Shown: positions 50,875 to 58,364, counted from the stretch's first letter. The stretch: DNA of 64,000 bases from an uncultured Flavobacterium sp. (GCA_943912855.1 CALTVC010000006.1:62001-126000), one strand, 5' to 3'. Notes: a model not told the origin generated them from the sequence alone. Numbers and translations: made by a program.

Positions 50875-51096
50875 TTAATATTCATCCTCGTTCCAAAGAT
50901 AATCTTCGTCGGTAGGATAATCAGGCCAAATCTCTTCCATTGATTCGTAGATTTCTCCTTCGTCTTCAATGGATTGCAGGTTTTCGACAACCTCAAGTGG
51001 CGCTCCGGTCCTAATGGCGTAGTCGATTAACTCGTCTTTTGTAGCCGGCCACGGGGCATCACTTAAATAAGATGCCAATTCTAGTGTCCAATACAT
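50875..51096 (-). CDS. DUF2795 small acidic protein
   Basis: 73 residues, strongly acidic. It begins MYWTLELASYLSDAPWPATKDELIDYAIRTGAPLEVVENL and has an Asp/Glu/Trp-rich tail. The first part is the DUF2795 helical domain (LxxYLxxxxWPATKxELIxYAxxxGAP), of unknown role, perhaps nucleic-acid or protein binding. It lies just upstream of secA with a terminator between, so it is a separate unit with its own consensus promoter. Confidence 0.85.
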   Translation of the reverse strand: MYWTLELASYLSDAPWPATKDELIDYAIRTGAPLEVVENLQSIEDEGEIYESMEEIWPDYPTDEDYLWNEDEY

Positions 51097-51119
51097 CTTC
51101 TAAAAATTTAAGATTTATG

Positions 51120-51149
51120 CAAAAATAAATTTATTACTGAAAAAGTCAA
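51120..51149 (-). promoter_or_regulatory. Promoter of the DUF2795 gene
   Basis: On the minus strand TTG (51147-51149), 19-nt spacer, TATTTTTG (51120-51127), 23 nt before the start codon. Good consensus. Confidence 0.65.
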
Positions 51150-51212
51150 GTAAAATTTTACTTAATTTAAGAAAAAAAGAAAGAACGTTTGCGCTTGGTA
51201 GTATTCAGTACT

Positions 51213-51280
51213 CAGTTTACAGTGTTCAGTGTCTTACTTATACGCTTAAACAGCCTCAGATAACTGAACACTGTAAACTG
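51213..51280. repeat. Perfect 18-bp inverted repeat (CAGTTTACAGTGTTCAGT type)
   Basis: Arms cagtttacagtgttcagt (51213-51230) and actgaacactgtaaactg (51263-51280) are exact complements separated by 32 nt. It carries no T-run and ends 12 bp before the adenosyltransferase stop codon, so it is a repeat of the dispersed type and not a terminator. Confidence 0.75.
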
Positions 51281-51291
51281 ACAACTGCAAA

Positions 51292-51864
51292 CTATAACTT
51301 CTCCGGTATCCACTTTACCTCATCGGCGCCCAAATCTTTGGACAACTTCCGTGCCAATACAAAAAGGTAGTCAGAAAGGCGGTTTATGTATGCCAAAACG
51401 TTGTCTTCAAAGGGTTCCAGCTCGTATAAATGTACCGAAAGGCGCTCTGCTCTGCGGCATACACAGCGTGCTATATGACAATATGACACCGTTGTATGAC
51501 CACCCGGAAGCACAAAATGGGTCATGGGTTCCAGCTGGTTTTCCATGCCATCTATCTCGTTTTCGAGGAGTTGTATGTCGGCTTCAGATATTTTAGGGAT
51601 GTTAAGGCGTTCTTTGCCGTTCTTTAAAATGGCTTTGTCTGGCGCTGTTGCCAATATGGCACCCACAGTAAAGAGCCTGTCCTGTATTTTTTCGAGTATT
51701 TTCTTATAATCAGGGTTAATATCCTGGTCGCGGATAAGCCCCAGGTGCGAGTTCAGCTCATCTATGGTGCCGTAACTCTCTATGCGGATGTGGTGTTTTG
51801 GCACACGAGAACCCCCAAAGAGGGCAGTGGTACCTTTATCGCCGGTTTTTGTGTAGACTTTCAT
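51292..51864 (-). CDS. Cob(I)alamin adenosyltransferase (PduO type)
   Basis: 190 residues. It transfers the adenosyl group from ATP to cob(I)alamin. Motifs: VYTKTGDKGTTALFGGSRVPKHHIRIESYGTIDELNSHLGL (ATP-binding N-terminus), HFVLPGGH, ARCVCRRAERLSVHL and YINRLSDYLFVLARKLSKD, all as in PduO/MMAB enzymes. No cobalamin riboswitch-like structure is visible and no mutase gene is close. It lies between two dispersed repeats; the next gene on the strand is the ABC ATPase, 91 bp upstream. Confidence 0.92.
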   Translation of the reverse strand: MKVYTKTGDKGTTALFGGSRVPKHHIRIESYGTIDELNSHLGLIRDQDINPDYKKILEKIQDRLFTVGAILATAPDKAILKNGKERLNIPKISEADIQLLENEIDGMENQLEPMTHFVLPGGHTTVSYCHIARCVCRRAERLSVHLYELEPFEDNVLAYINRLSDYLFVLARKLSKDLGADEVKWIPEKL

Positions 51865-51885
51865 TTTGAGCTGCTGAGCTTCTTA

Positions 51886-51947
51886 GCCACTTAGCTTCTT
51901 AGCTTTTTTTTTTGCGCAACGGCTCAGTAGCTAAGAAGCTCAGTGGC
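51886..51947. repeat. Inverted repeat of the GCTTCTTAGC...GCTAAGAAGC type
   Basis: Arms gccacttagcttcttagc (51886-51903) and gctaagaagctcagtggc (51930-51947) pair at 17 of 18 positions; the loop has a run of T. It ends 8 bp before the ABC gene stop, a repeat between two same-strand genes. Confidence 0.65.
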
Positions 51948-51955
51948 TCAGAAAC

Positions 51956-52657
51956 TTATCTATGCGGATTAGGATTTATATTATCACTTTCTATAACGCC
52001 GTCGCGAAGGCGGATAACACGGTGTGCGTAAGCGGCTATGTCTTCTTCGTGGGTTACAAGTATTACGGTATTGCCACCGGCATGGATATCGCCAAAAAGC
52101 TTCATGATTTCTACCGATGTTTTACTGTCCAGGTTACCTGTAGGCTCATCGGCAAGGATAATTGACGGATGGTTTACCAGCGCCCTTGCTACGGCTACAC
52201 GTTGTCTTTGTCCACCCGAAAGCTGGTTTGGTTTGTGGTCCATACGGTCTTCAAGGCCTACCTGAGTGAGTACTTCGGTAGCGCGTTTATTACGTTCCGG
52301 TTTTTTATGTCCGGCATACACCATAGGCAGTGCCACGTTATCCAGAGCGGTAGTGCGGGGCAAAAGGTTAAAGGTCTGGAATACAAAACCAATTTCCTTA
52401 TTGCGTATTTCGGCAAGCTCGTCATCGCTCATGCGGCTTACGTCTTTTTTATTAAGTATGTAGGTACCGCCACTAGGGGTGTCCAGGCAACCCAATATAT
52501 TCATCAGGGTACTCTTGCCCGAACCCGATGGCCCCATCAGGGCTACGTATTCGCCTTTATTTATGCTCAGGTTTACGCCCTTAAGCACCTTTACAATTTC
52601 GCTCCCCAGCGGAAAATCGCGGGTAATGCCTTTAATTTCTATAATTGGTTCTGACAT
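51956..52657 (-). CDS. ABC transporter ATP-binding protein (MacB/LolD type)
   Basis: 233 residues, the size of a single ATPase subunit. Walker A GPSGSGKST, Q-loop VFQTFNLLPRTTALDNVALPM, signature LSGGQRQRVAVARAL, Walker B IILADEPTGNLDSKTS, and H-loop VILVTHE. The sequence style is that of the LolD/MacB/FtsE group, which power release of lipoproteins, export of peptides or membrane stress responses. No permease gene is adjacent, so the partner is elsewhere. Confidence 0.9.
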   Translation of the reverse strand: MSEPIIEIKGITRDFPLGSEIVKVLKGVNLSINKGEYVALMGPSGSGKSTLMNILGCLDTPSGGTYILNKKDVSRMSDDELAEIRNKEIGFVFQTFNLLPRTTALDNVALPMVYAGHKKPERNKRATEVLTQVGLEDRMDHKPNQLSGGQRQRVAVARALVNHPSIILADEPTGNLDSKTSVEIMKLFGDIHAGGNTVILVTHEEDIAAYAHRVIRLRDGVIESDNINPNPHR

Positions 52658-52718
52658 TTGTATTGGTTATTACGGCTTAAAAGTAATGATTTTTTGATGA
52701 AAGGATTTTTAGAATCCC

Positions 52719-52870
52719 AGATTATTAGACGACAGTATTTTTAGATTGTTACATCTTTGTACTTCCTTAATAATGTAATACTCTAAATATCGCATAAAAA
52801 AGAAAAGAGTTTAAGAAACGTATTCCTTAAACCCTTTTCAAAATCTAATATTCTAAGACTCTAATAATCT
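52719..52870. repeat. Inverted repeat AGATTATTAGA...TCTAATAATCT
   Basis: Exact 11-bp arms agattattaga (52719-52729) and tctaataatct (52860-52870) enclose 130 bp with several shorter variants of tctaa / ttaga. The terminator of the DUF4476 gene lies within it. The rest of the 52658-52877 gap has no other feature. Confidence 0.55.
52797..52838 (-). terminator. Terminator of the DUF4476 gene
   Basis: Stem aaaagagtttaag / cttaaaccctttt (one G-T pair) with a T-run on the minus strand, 40 bp past the stop. Confidence 0.75.
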
Positions 52871-52877
52871 AAATAGT

Positions 52878-53987
52878 CTATCGCTGACTTTTAATGTATT
52901 CGTTTAGCTCTGTTTTGCTGCTTTCGTATGTAAAGGCGTTAACCACTTTAAAATAGTTGTTACGTTCTACACAATAGTTGTAGGCATATTTAGCCAGTTC
53001 AAGCTTATTGTCTTCATACGAAAGGAGTTTTACCACGGTTAAAATCTGGCTGGTGCTCAGGCAGTTTGTAGCAATGATTTCTTTGGCAGAACTCATACGG
53101 GTATCGTCAAACTTATTGTTTCGTATGGTTTCAAGAGCATCGTTAAAATCAGTACTGCTCATGGCATTACGGCAACCACCAGTGTTATTGTTGTTACCAT
53201 TGTTGTAATTGCCATTATTATTGTTGTAACCGCCGTTATTATTGTTGCCGTTGTTATAGCCTCCGTTGTTGTTATAATTGCCGTTATTGCCATTGTTGTA
53301 GCCTCCATTACCGTTATTATAACCCCCATTGTTATTATTATAGTTGCCACCGTTACCATTGTTATAGTTTCCGGCGTTATTATAGTTACCGCTATTGTTA
53401 ACAGGATAACCGCCTGTTGTAGTAGTAGTGGTAGTTGTGGTCGTGGTACCCATACCGCCCGGTACGCTTACACTCATACCTACGCCACCCATATTTACAT
53501 TCATCCCGAAACCATCGTTATAGGTAGTAGTGGTAGTTTCCTGGTGGTATACGGTATTATCAGGGCCTATGTACATATCGTTTGGTTCACCATAGTGGTA
53601 TACAGCACAGTTTTTAGGGCGCACCATGTTTTGCGCAGCCGGAGCCTGTGAGTAAAACCTAAGAGTACGCCTGCCTTTTTTATCCTTTTTTATACGGTAG
53701 GTTACATCTTGCATAATATCGTCCATATCGGCAATTTGTATGTTTTTGCTCAGGGTTTGTATGCGGTTATTGGCAAAAACAATTTTACAGTCGTAGTATG
53801 GGTTAGGAAGCATTTCCACGCGCACATTGGTCTGTGGCTTGTCGTTATAGCGCTGTCCGTTTAAGATAAGGTAAAACTGGGCGCCGTCTTCGCTAAAAAT
53901 GGTAAGGTTCCCGGTTTGGTAGCGTTGTGCAAAACCCGCAAAGGCAGTAAGCAACGTTACAATGCATAGTAAGGTAATTTTTTTCAT
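52878..53987 (-). CDS. Secreted DUF4476 protein with a Thr run and Asn/Gly-rich repeats
   Basis: 369 residues with signal peptide (IVTLLTAFAGFAQ). Residues about 25-180 form a beta-rich domain; about 183-192 is a run of ten Thr; about 196-270 is built of short NNGGYNNGN-like repeats with Tyr, almost only Asn, Gly and Tyr; the last ~95 residues are the DUF4476 helical domain (STDFNDALETIRNNKFDDTRMSSAKEIIATNCLST). The protein is periplasmic or surface-exposed, and the linker should be unstructured and of variable length. A single gene with its own terminator. The function of DUF4476 is unknown. Confidence 0.82.
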   Translation of the reverse strand: MKKITLLCIVTLLTAFAGFAQRYQTGNLTIFSEDGAQFYLILNGQRYNDKPQTNVRVEMLPNPYYDCKIVFANNRIQTLSKNIQIADMDDIMQDVTYRIKKDKKGRRTLRFYSQAPAAQNMVRPKNCAVYHYGEPNDMYIGPDNTVYHQETTTTTYNDGFGMNVNMGGVGMSVSVPGGMGTTTTTTTTTTTGGYPVNNSGNYNNAGNYNNGNGGNYNNNNGGYNNGNGGYNNGNNGNYNNNGGYNNGNNNNGGYNNNNGNYNNGNNNNTGGCRNAMSSTDFNDALETIRNNKFDDTRMSSAKEIIATNCLSTSQILTVVKLLSYEDNKLELAKYAYNYCVERNNYFKVVNAFTYESSKTELNEYIKSQR

Positions 53988-54270
53988 GTTCGCTTTATGT
54001 GTTATGTATTGATAATTGATTATTTAATTAATGGGCGATAAAAGTATCAAATCCCTTATTTGTATATAGGCAATCGGTGTGCCAAAAATGTTAATTAAAT
54101 CATCCAGATTGATAAGTTTTTTCTTAAATGCTTTATTTTCATACTATTTTGTTGCAAAAATATCTTTTTTGGTGCAATTTCAAAGTGATGGTTTTAAATT
54201 TTAAAATTTTGCTAAAATATTTAAAATTAGGTTAAAAATATTAAAGTATTTATAATTTATTGGGTGTTAT
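53988..54270. other. AT-rich intergenic region, no gene seen
   Basis: Between divergent DUF4476 and the coiled-coil lipoprotein genes. Strongly AT-rich, with no recognised repeat, RNA or coding sequence apart from the promoter that follows. Confidence 0.3.
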
Positions 54271-54302
54271 TTTGATGTGTGTTTAAAATCGACATAATTT
54301 TG
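54271..54302 (+). promoter_or_regulatory. Promoter of the coiled-coil lipoprotein gene
   Basis: TTTG (54271-54274), 20-nt spacer, TAATTTTG (54295-54302), 29 nt before the ATG. A full match to the Bacteroidetes housekeeping promoter. Confidence 0.75.
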
Positions 54303-54331
54303 AGGTAAGATAAGTAACAAAAATCGTAACC

Positions 54332-55015
54332 ATGAAAAAATTAAATCTAGCAGCGGTAGTGGTACTGGGTGCCCTTGCGCTAACTTCTTGTAAAGACGAA
54401 TCTAAAATGAAAGCCGAGAAAAAAGTAGACCAGTATGTGGCCTTTGTAGACTCGGTTAATAACATTGCCGCCGAAGAAAGGGCTGCTAACTGGGCTGCCA
54501 TTCAGAGCGAGTACGAAGTAATGACTGCCAAAGCAGATTCATCGCTTGCCGTACTGGAAAACGAAGCAAAATCTAACGAGAAAGTTCAGGCGGCCAAAGC
54601 CAAATTTGAAGGTGCTAAAGTTCAGGCTGAAGAAACCATTAAGCAAAAAGCTGATGCTGCAGGAGCTGCTGTAGGTAACGCCCTTGCCGATGCACTGTTT
54701 GGAGCCAATACCGTTAAGGAAGGCGACATGACGTTTGCATGGGTAAACAAAGACAACATTCTTAGTGTTTACGAAAAGTTCTATGAAAACTTTAAGGCAA
54801 ACAGGGAGTCGTACTCTCGTCAGGACCTGGATAAGGTAAAGGCTTGGTACGAAGCGCTTGATGCCCGTAAAAACACGGTAGAAAAAGAAGGTCTTTCTGG
54901 CGAAGATAACAGGAAAATCGCTGCCGTTAAGCTAAAATTTGCTCCTATGTTTAAATGGGACCGTATAACGGCCAAAGGCGAAGAGAATGATAAAGCTAAA
55001 AAATCTGCTGAATAA
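54332..55015 (+). CDS. Predicted lipoprotein with Ala/Lys/Glu-rich coiled coil
   Basis: 227 residues. Lipobox LALTSC (Cys20). Most of the protein is helical and rich in Ala, Glu and Lys (AKAKFEGAKVQAEETIKQKADAAGAA), so it is probably a long coiled coil attached to a membrane by its lipid. The C-terminus ends with a Lys-rich tail. No family name can be given from sequence alone. It has a strong promoter, suggesting it is well expressed. A role in envelope stability is only a guess. A short terminator follows. Confidence 0.6.
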   Translation: MKKLNLAAVVVLGALALTSCKDESKMKAEKKVDQYVAFVDSVNNIAAEERAANWAAIQSEYEVMTAKADSSLAVLENEAKSNEKVQAAKAKFEGAKVQAEETIKQKADAAGAAVGNALADALFGANTVKEGDMTFAWVNKDNILSVYEKFYENFKANRESYSRQDLDKVKAWYEALDARKNTVEKEGLSGEDNRKIAAVKLKFAPMFKWDRITAKGEENDKAKKSAE

Positions 55016-55079
55016 GCAGACCTGTATTGGATAAAAGGTTGATTATGTAATTTAGCTTGAAGACGTATCTGTAACGGGT

Positions 55080-55097
55080 ACGCCTTTTGGCGTTTTA
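55080..55097 (+). terminator. Short terminator after the coiled-coil lipoprotein gene
   Basis: Hairpin acgcc-tttt-ggcgt followed by TTTA; short stem, so modest strength. Confidence 0.5.
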
Positions 55098-55184
55098 TTA
55101 AGGCTTGATTAACTGGTGTTTAACGCTTTTGTGTGTAGCCTGTTTGTAACTTTATGTATGTTTAACCCCTTAAAGAACAAGGTT

Positions 55185-55439
55185 ATGCCGGCAAGAAAAA
55201 CACCGGGTCCGCAGGTTAAAAATCCGGCTCAGTATGAGGCACTGCGTGATAAAGGTTACAGTAAAGAAAAATCGGCACGGATTGCCAATAGCGATGGGGC
55301 AGAACGCCGTGGCGGTAAAGCGGCATCGTATGAAGACCGTACAAAACAAGACTTATACGAACAAGCCAAAAAAGTGGGCATAGAAGGTCGCAGCAAAATG
55401 ACCAAAGCTGAACTTATGTATGCATTAAGGCACAATTAA
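55185..55439 (+). CDS. Small basic protein with Rho N-terminal-like / SAP-like motif
   Basis: 84 residues from the ATG at 55185; upstream in-frame codons from 55116 give an unlikely N-terminus. It begins PARKTPGPQVKNPAQYEALRDKGYSKEKSARIANS, a conserved small-protein motif often found near DNA-repair or stress genes, and ends with TKQDLYEQAKKVGIEGRSKMTKAELMYALRHN, a Rho-N/SAP-like helix-turn-helix fold that binds nucleic acids. Lys-rich and cytoplasmic. Role unknown. It lies convergent to the Crp/Fnr gene. Confidence 0.7.
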   Translation: MPARKTPGPQVKNPAQYEALRDKGYSKEKSARIANSDGAERRGGKAASYEDRTKQDLYEQAKKVGIEGRSKMTKAELMYALRHN

Positions 55440-55458
55440 TTCGGGTAATGTAGGGGTG

Positions 55459-55501
55459 CGCCCGGTAGGCACTTAGCGTTATAGCGGTGTTTTACCGGGC
55501 G
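55459..55501. repeat. Hairpin repeat GGTGCGCCCGGTA...TACCGGGCGTGCC overlapping the crp 3' end
   Basis: Exact 9-bp arms cgcccggta (55459-55467) and taccgggcg (55493-55501); the stem can extend outward with wobble pairs. The stop codon of the Crp/Fnr gene (55492) lies within it, so the repeat supplies the gene's end. Confidence 0.6.
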
Positions 55502-56082
55502 TGCCCGTTGTATACCTCGCCCTCTTTTTTTATTCTTGATAAAAATTCCTGAGATATGCCCAGGTAGGAGGAAAGGTTTTTGTTGTTTACCGTACGCAGC
55601 CTGTCGGCATTTTTGTGAATGAAATCAGCATAACGTTCCTTAGAGGTTTTGTTCATTAAATCCAGCACCCGTTGTTGCAGTACTATATTCGCCTTTTCTA
55701 TCATATATATATGAAAGTTTACCAGCTTGGGGATTTTGGTAAACAGTACATCTTTGGCGGGCTTTGTAATAATAATCAGTTCACTGTCTTCCAGGGCTCT
55801 TATGTTATAGCTTGCCTGTTTTTTGTGGTAAAAAGCATTCAGGTCGCATATCCATTCGTTCCCGAAAGTAAAGAAGATTACGGTTTCTGTGCCATTCTCG
55901 TTCATAATGTAGGTTTTAAAACATCCGCTGAGTACAAAGCACTCATACACTACAAAAGAATTTTGCGTTTGCAGGAATTCGCCTTTTTTCAGTTGTATGC
56001 ATTTAGATTTTTCTAAGATGAGCCGCCACTCCTCATCGGTAAGCGGCGTAATCCGCTCTATGCTTTTTCTGAGTAAATCCAT
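55492..56082 (-). CDS. Crp/Fnr-family transcriptional regulator
   Basis: 196 residues. Cyclic-nucleotide-binding-like beta roll (about 10-120; CIQLKKGEFLQTQNSFVVYECFVLSGCFKTY), long C-helix, and a helix-turn-helix near the C-terminus (NNKNLSSYLGISQEFLSRIKKE). No 4Fe-4S Cys cluster, so it is not an oxygen-sensing FNR. The last residues GEVYNGHAR do not look like the usual end of the family and are encoded by the hairpin repeat. Divergent from the pectate lyase gene, with a perfect palindrome midway that could be its operator. The effector ligand is unknown. Confidence 0.85.
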   Translation of the reverse strand: MDLLRKSIERITPLTDEEWRLILEKSKCIQLKKGEFLQTQNSFVVYECFVLSGCFKTYIMNENGTETVIFFTFGNEWICDLNAFYHKKQASYNIRALEDSELIIITKPAKDVLFTKIPKLVNFHIYMIEKANIVLQQRVLDLMNKTSKERYADFIHKNADRLRTVNNKNLSSYLGISQEFLSRIKKEGEVYNGHAR

Positions 56083-56200
56083 GGTAATTATTCGCGTTTT
56101 AGGTTTTTATTTGTTTAAATATCTAATAATTGGAAATAGTGCAATTTTGTTGCATTATTTATTGGTTGTTTTGCTAAATATCAAAATAAATTTCATAAAA

Positions 56201-56220
56201 TAATTGAACTTGTTCAATTA
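56201..56220. promoter_or_regulatory. Perfect palindromic operator candidate
   Basis: TAATTGAACTTGTTCAATTA: 9-bp exact arms around TT. It is 118 bp from the Crp/Fnr start codon (56082) and 119 bp from the pectate lyase start codon (56340), so a bound dimer could act on both. It resembles a Crp/Fnr-type dyad (TTGA...TCAA). It has no T-run and is too compact for a terminator. Confidence 0.5.
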
Positions 56221-56339
56221 TTATCAAAAAATATGAAATGAATTTTGCTTCCAGTTAAGTTAAAGGATTTTAGTGCGGTAGCTGCAGATTCCTGCTCCTG
56301 AAATCCATTCATCCAAATTTTCTAAATAACCAATTTATC

Positions 56340-57449
56340 ATGAAGTTTAAATATTCATTTCCCATTGCCCTGGCGCTAACGGGGCTAACACTGGTGTGTT
56401 GTACTAAAGACGAAATAGTTACCGCTAACCCTGAAACCGAAGCAATTATAGACAAAGAAGATACCTATGAGAATGCCATTATGGCTATAGGTAATTGCGC
56501 TGCCGTGCCGGGCTGGGCTTCTCAAAACGGTAATACAACCGGTGGTGGTAGTGCCTCTGAAACTACCGTAACTAACTACTCCCAATTACAAGCGGCGGTA
56601 ACAAACAGTGCTGTAAAAGTGGTGAAAGTATCGGGTACCATTACCATTTCGGCACGTATATCATTCCAGGATCAGACTGGTAAAACCATATACGGAGCAC
56701 CGGGTGCCAAGCTGGTTTCTACAAACCAAACCACTTCGGGCTCGGGTATTTTTAATATTAAAAGATGTAATAATATAATCATTCGGAACCTGATTTTCGA
56801 AGGCCCCGGAGCGTATGATACAGACGGGTGGGATAACGCCATCATAGACGACTGCCGTAACGTGTGGGTAGACCACTGCGAGTTTAGGGATGGAGTAGAC
56901 GGTAACCTGGATATTAAAAACAAATCGGATTTTATTACCGTGTCGTATACCAAATTCACTTATCTGAAAGCGCCTAAGGCAGGCGGACCGGGCGGTTCAG
57001 ATGACCACAGGTTCTCTAACCTTATTGGCTCAAGCGATGGTGCTACCGCCGATGCGGGCAAACTAAGCGTAACCTTTGCGCGTTGCTGGTGGGCAAGTGG
57101 CTGTAAAGAGCGTATGCCAAGGGTGCGTTTTGGTAAAGTACATATTGTAAACAGCCTGTTTAACAGCACTGCAAGTAGCAAATGTGTTATGGCAGGTGTA
57201 CAGGCAAACATAAGGGTAGAGCGAAATGTGTTTAAAAACGTAGCCAACCCTATTAACCTTATGAGTGGCTACACAGCGGTAACCTCTACCGGAAACTCAT
57301 TTGTAAGTACAAGCGGTACAAGTGCGGGTAGTGGTACGGCATTTACGCCACCATATTCAGTAGTGTTGCTGGATGTTTCTGCTGTAGAGTCTAACGTATC
57401 GGCTAATGCAGGTGCTACGCTAAGTGGAAATATCTGCGGTTCTTTTTAA
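56340..57449 (+). CDS. PL1 family pectate lyase, lipoprotein
   Basis: 369 residues. Lipobox-like TLVCC (Cys20/21), then a low-complexity linker and the right-handed beta-helix. Conserved blocks: NIIIRNLIFEGPG, VWVDHCEFRDGVDGNLDIKNKSDFITVSYTKF (WxDH and calcium-binding Asp residues), and ERMPRVRFGKVHIVNSLF with the catalytic Arg (RxPxxRxGxxH). It cleaves polygalacturonate by beta-elimination at the cell surface or in the periplasm. The Crp/Fnr regulator is divergent with a shared palindrome. No SusC/D or other pectin enzymes are adjacent. Convergent with the methyltransferase-like gene, 26 bp away. Confidence 0.9.
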   Translation: MKFKYSFPIALALTGLTLVCCTKDEIVTANPETEAIIDKEDTYENAIMAIGNCAAVPGWASQNGNTTGGGSASETTVTNYSQLQAAVTNSAVKVVKVSGTITISARISFQDQTGKTIYGAPGAKLVSTNQTTSGSGIFNIKRCNNIIIRNLIFEGPGAYDTDGWDNAIIDDCRNVWVDHCEFRDGVDGNLDIKNKSDFITVSYTKFTYLKAPKAGGPGGSDDHRFSNLIGSSDGATADAGKLSVTFARCWWASGCKERMPRVRFGKVHIVNSLFNSTASSKCVMAGVQANIRVERNVFKNVANPINLMSGYTAVTSTGNSFVSTSGTSAGSGTAFTPPYSVVLLDVSAVESNVSANAGATLSGNICGSF

Positions 57450-57475
57450 TGAAACCATAATGCTATGAGGCGCCC

Positions 57476-58096
57476 CTAGCCGAGTAGCCCCCATAAGTTT
57501 TTTATTCCGAGAACAGCATCGGTAAAAAACGAGGTAAACGGACGTACGGTAAAATGTTGGTTTGCCTGTCCGCGCCTTACAAAAAGCAGACCTAAGTGGT
57601 AGGTGTCTATACTGACGCTTACCTTTGGGTTTGCTTTTATTTTTTCCCACGCCAGCTGCATTTGCGGGGTGGTGTAAATATTGCCTATGGCAAAAACAGT
57701 TTTGTCATTAGCATCTTCCAGACCACGCTCAAAGGCAGTGAGGATTTCGCTGTAATTATTTCCTGCCAAAAATACCAACTCTGCACCGCCCGGCACAGAA
57801 GCCATAGGGGAGAAGAACCACATTTGAGTATTGGTATCTTCGCCTACGGTGCGTATGGTTTCGGTTAGGGTATGGGCAAGTTTATCTTCACCGGTAACCA
57901 TGAGCCTGAACGCCTTAAAATGCCCCAGCGTACGGAACAGCACCTCCAGCGCATCTGCCGATATGCCTTCGTATTTACGCTTAGGTACAATACGGTTGTT
58001 GCGGCCGTAAATGCCATTGGCTACAAAACCGTAAACAAACGGCGAATGTATGCCGTGCGCATTAGAGGATTTCCATAAGAACGATGTATAGCTCAT
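57476..58096 (-). CDS. Degenerate class-I methyltransferase-like protein
   Basis: 206 residues. It starts TSFLWKSSNAHGIHSPFVYGFVANGIYG and ends WEKIKANPKVSVSIDTYHLGLLFVRRGQANQHFTVRPF, the two ends of a common flavobacterial SAM-dependent methyltransferase-like family. The middle lacks the SAM loop: where a GTSLGISTL-like motif belongs it reads MVTGEDKLAHTLTE, and the acidic residue pattern is missing. It may be inactive or have a new role. The gene has an intact reading frame, and a ~300-bp mosaic of repeats lies upstream. Confidence 0.65.
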   Translation of the reverse strand: MSYTSFLWKSSNAHGIHSPFVYGFVANGIYGRNNRIVPKRKYEGISADALEVLFRTLGHFKAFRLMVTGEDKLAHTLTETIRTVGEDTNTQMWFFSPMASVPGGAELVFLAGNNYSEILTAFERGLEDANDKTVFAIGNIYTTPQMQLAWEKIKANPKVSVSIDTYHLGLLFVRRGQANQHFTVRPFTSFFTDAVLGIKNLWGLLG

Positions 58097-58099
58097 TTA

Positions 58100-58131
58100 G
58101 GTTATTCGGTTATGTGGTTATTCGGTTATTC
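58100..58131. repeat. Four-unit 8-bp tandem repeat GGTTATTC
   Basis: Units ggttattc, ggttatgt, ggttattc, ggttattc in a row, starting 4 bp beyond the methyltransferase-like start codon. Confidence 0.7.
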
Positions 58132-58174
58132 GGGAGTTGTTAGCGATTAGCTCTTCTCATTCCCTCCGCTGATA

Positions 58175-58235
58175 GCGCGGATTTGTAATCCGTGCTTACA
58201 TTGCGTCTAACGAGTCACGGATTGCAAATCCGCGC
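58175..58235. repeat. Inverted repeat GCGCGGATTTGTAATCCGTG
   Basis: Left arm 58175-58194 and right arm 58216-58235 pair at 19 of 20 positions; each arm itself holds a small palindrome, ggatttgtaatcc. A dispersed palindromic element. Confidence 0.7.
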
Positions 58236-58246
58236 CATCTGATTCT

Positions 58247-58350
58247 CATTCCCCTCCTTCGGAGGGGTGCCCGCAGGGCGGGGTGGGGAATATGCGTAAT
58301 AAGGCTTAAATCCACCCCGGCTTTCAGTCACCCCTCCGAGGGAGGGGAAT
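58247..58350. repeat. CCCCTCC...GGAGGGG inverted repeat
   Basis: The block cattcccctccttcggaggggtg with a G-rich flank (58246-58288) is answered by an A/C-rich flank and cacccctccgagggaggggaat (58312-58350). Each half is itself a hairpin (cccctccttcggagggg and cccctccgagggagggg). Confidence 0.65.
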
Positions 58351-58364
58351 AGCCACTCTGCTTT

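Noticed and set aside
51097..51291. Cobalamin riboswitch near the adenosyltransferase gene
   Set aside because: The region is downstream of that gene, has only an inverted repeat, and lacks any B12-box-like sequence I can recognise.
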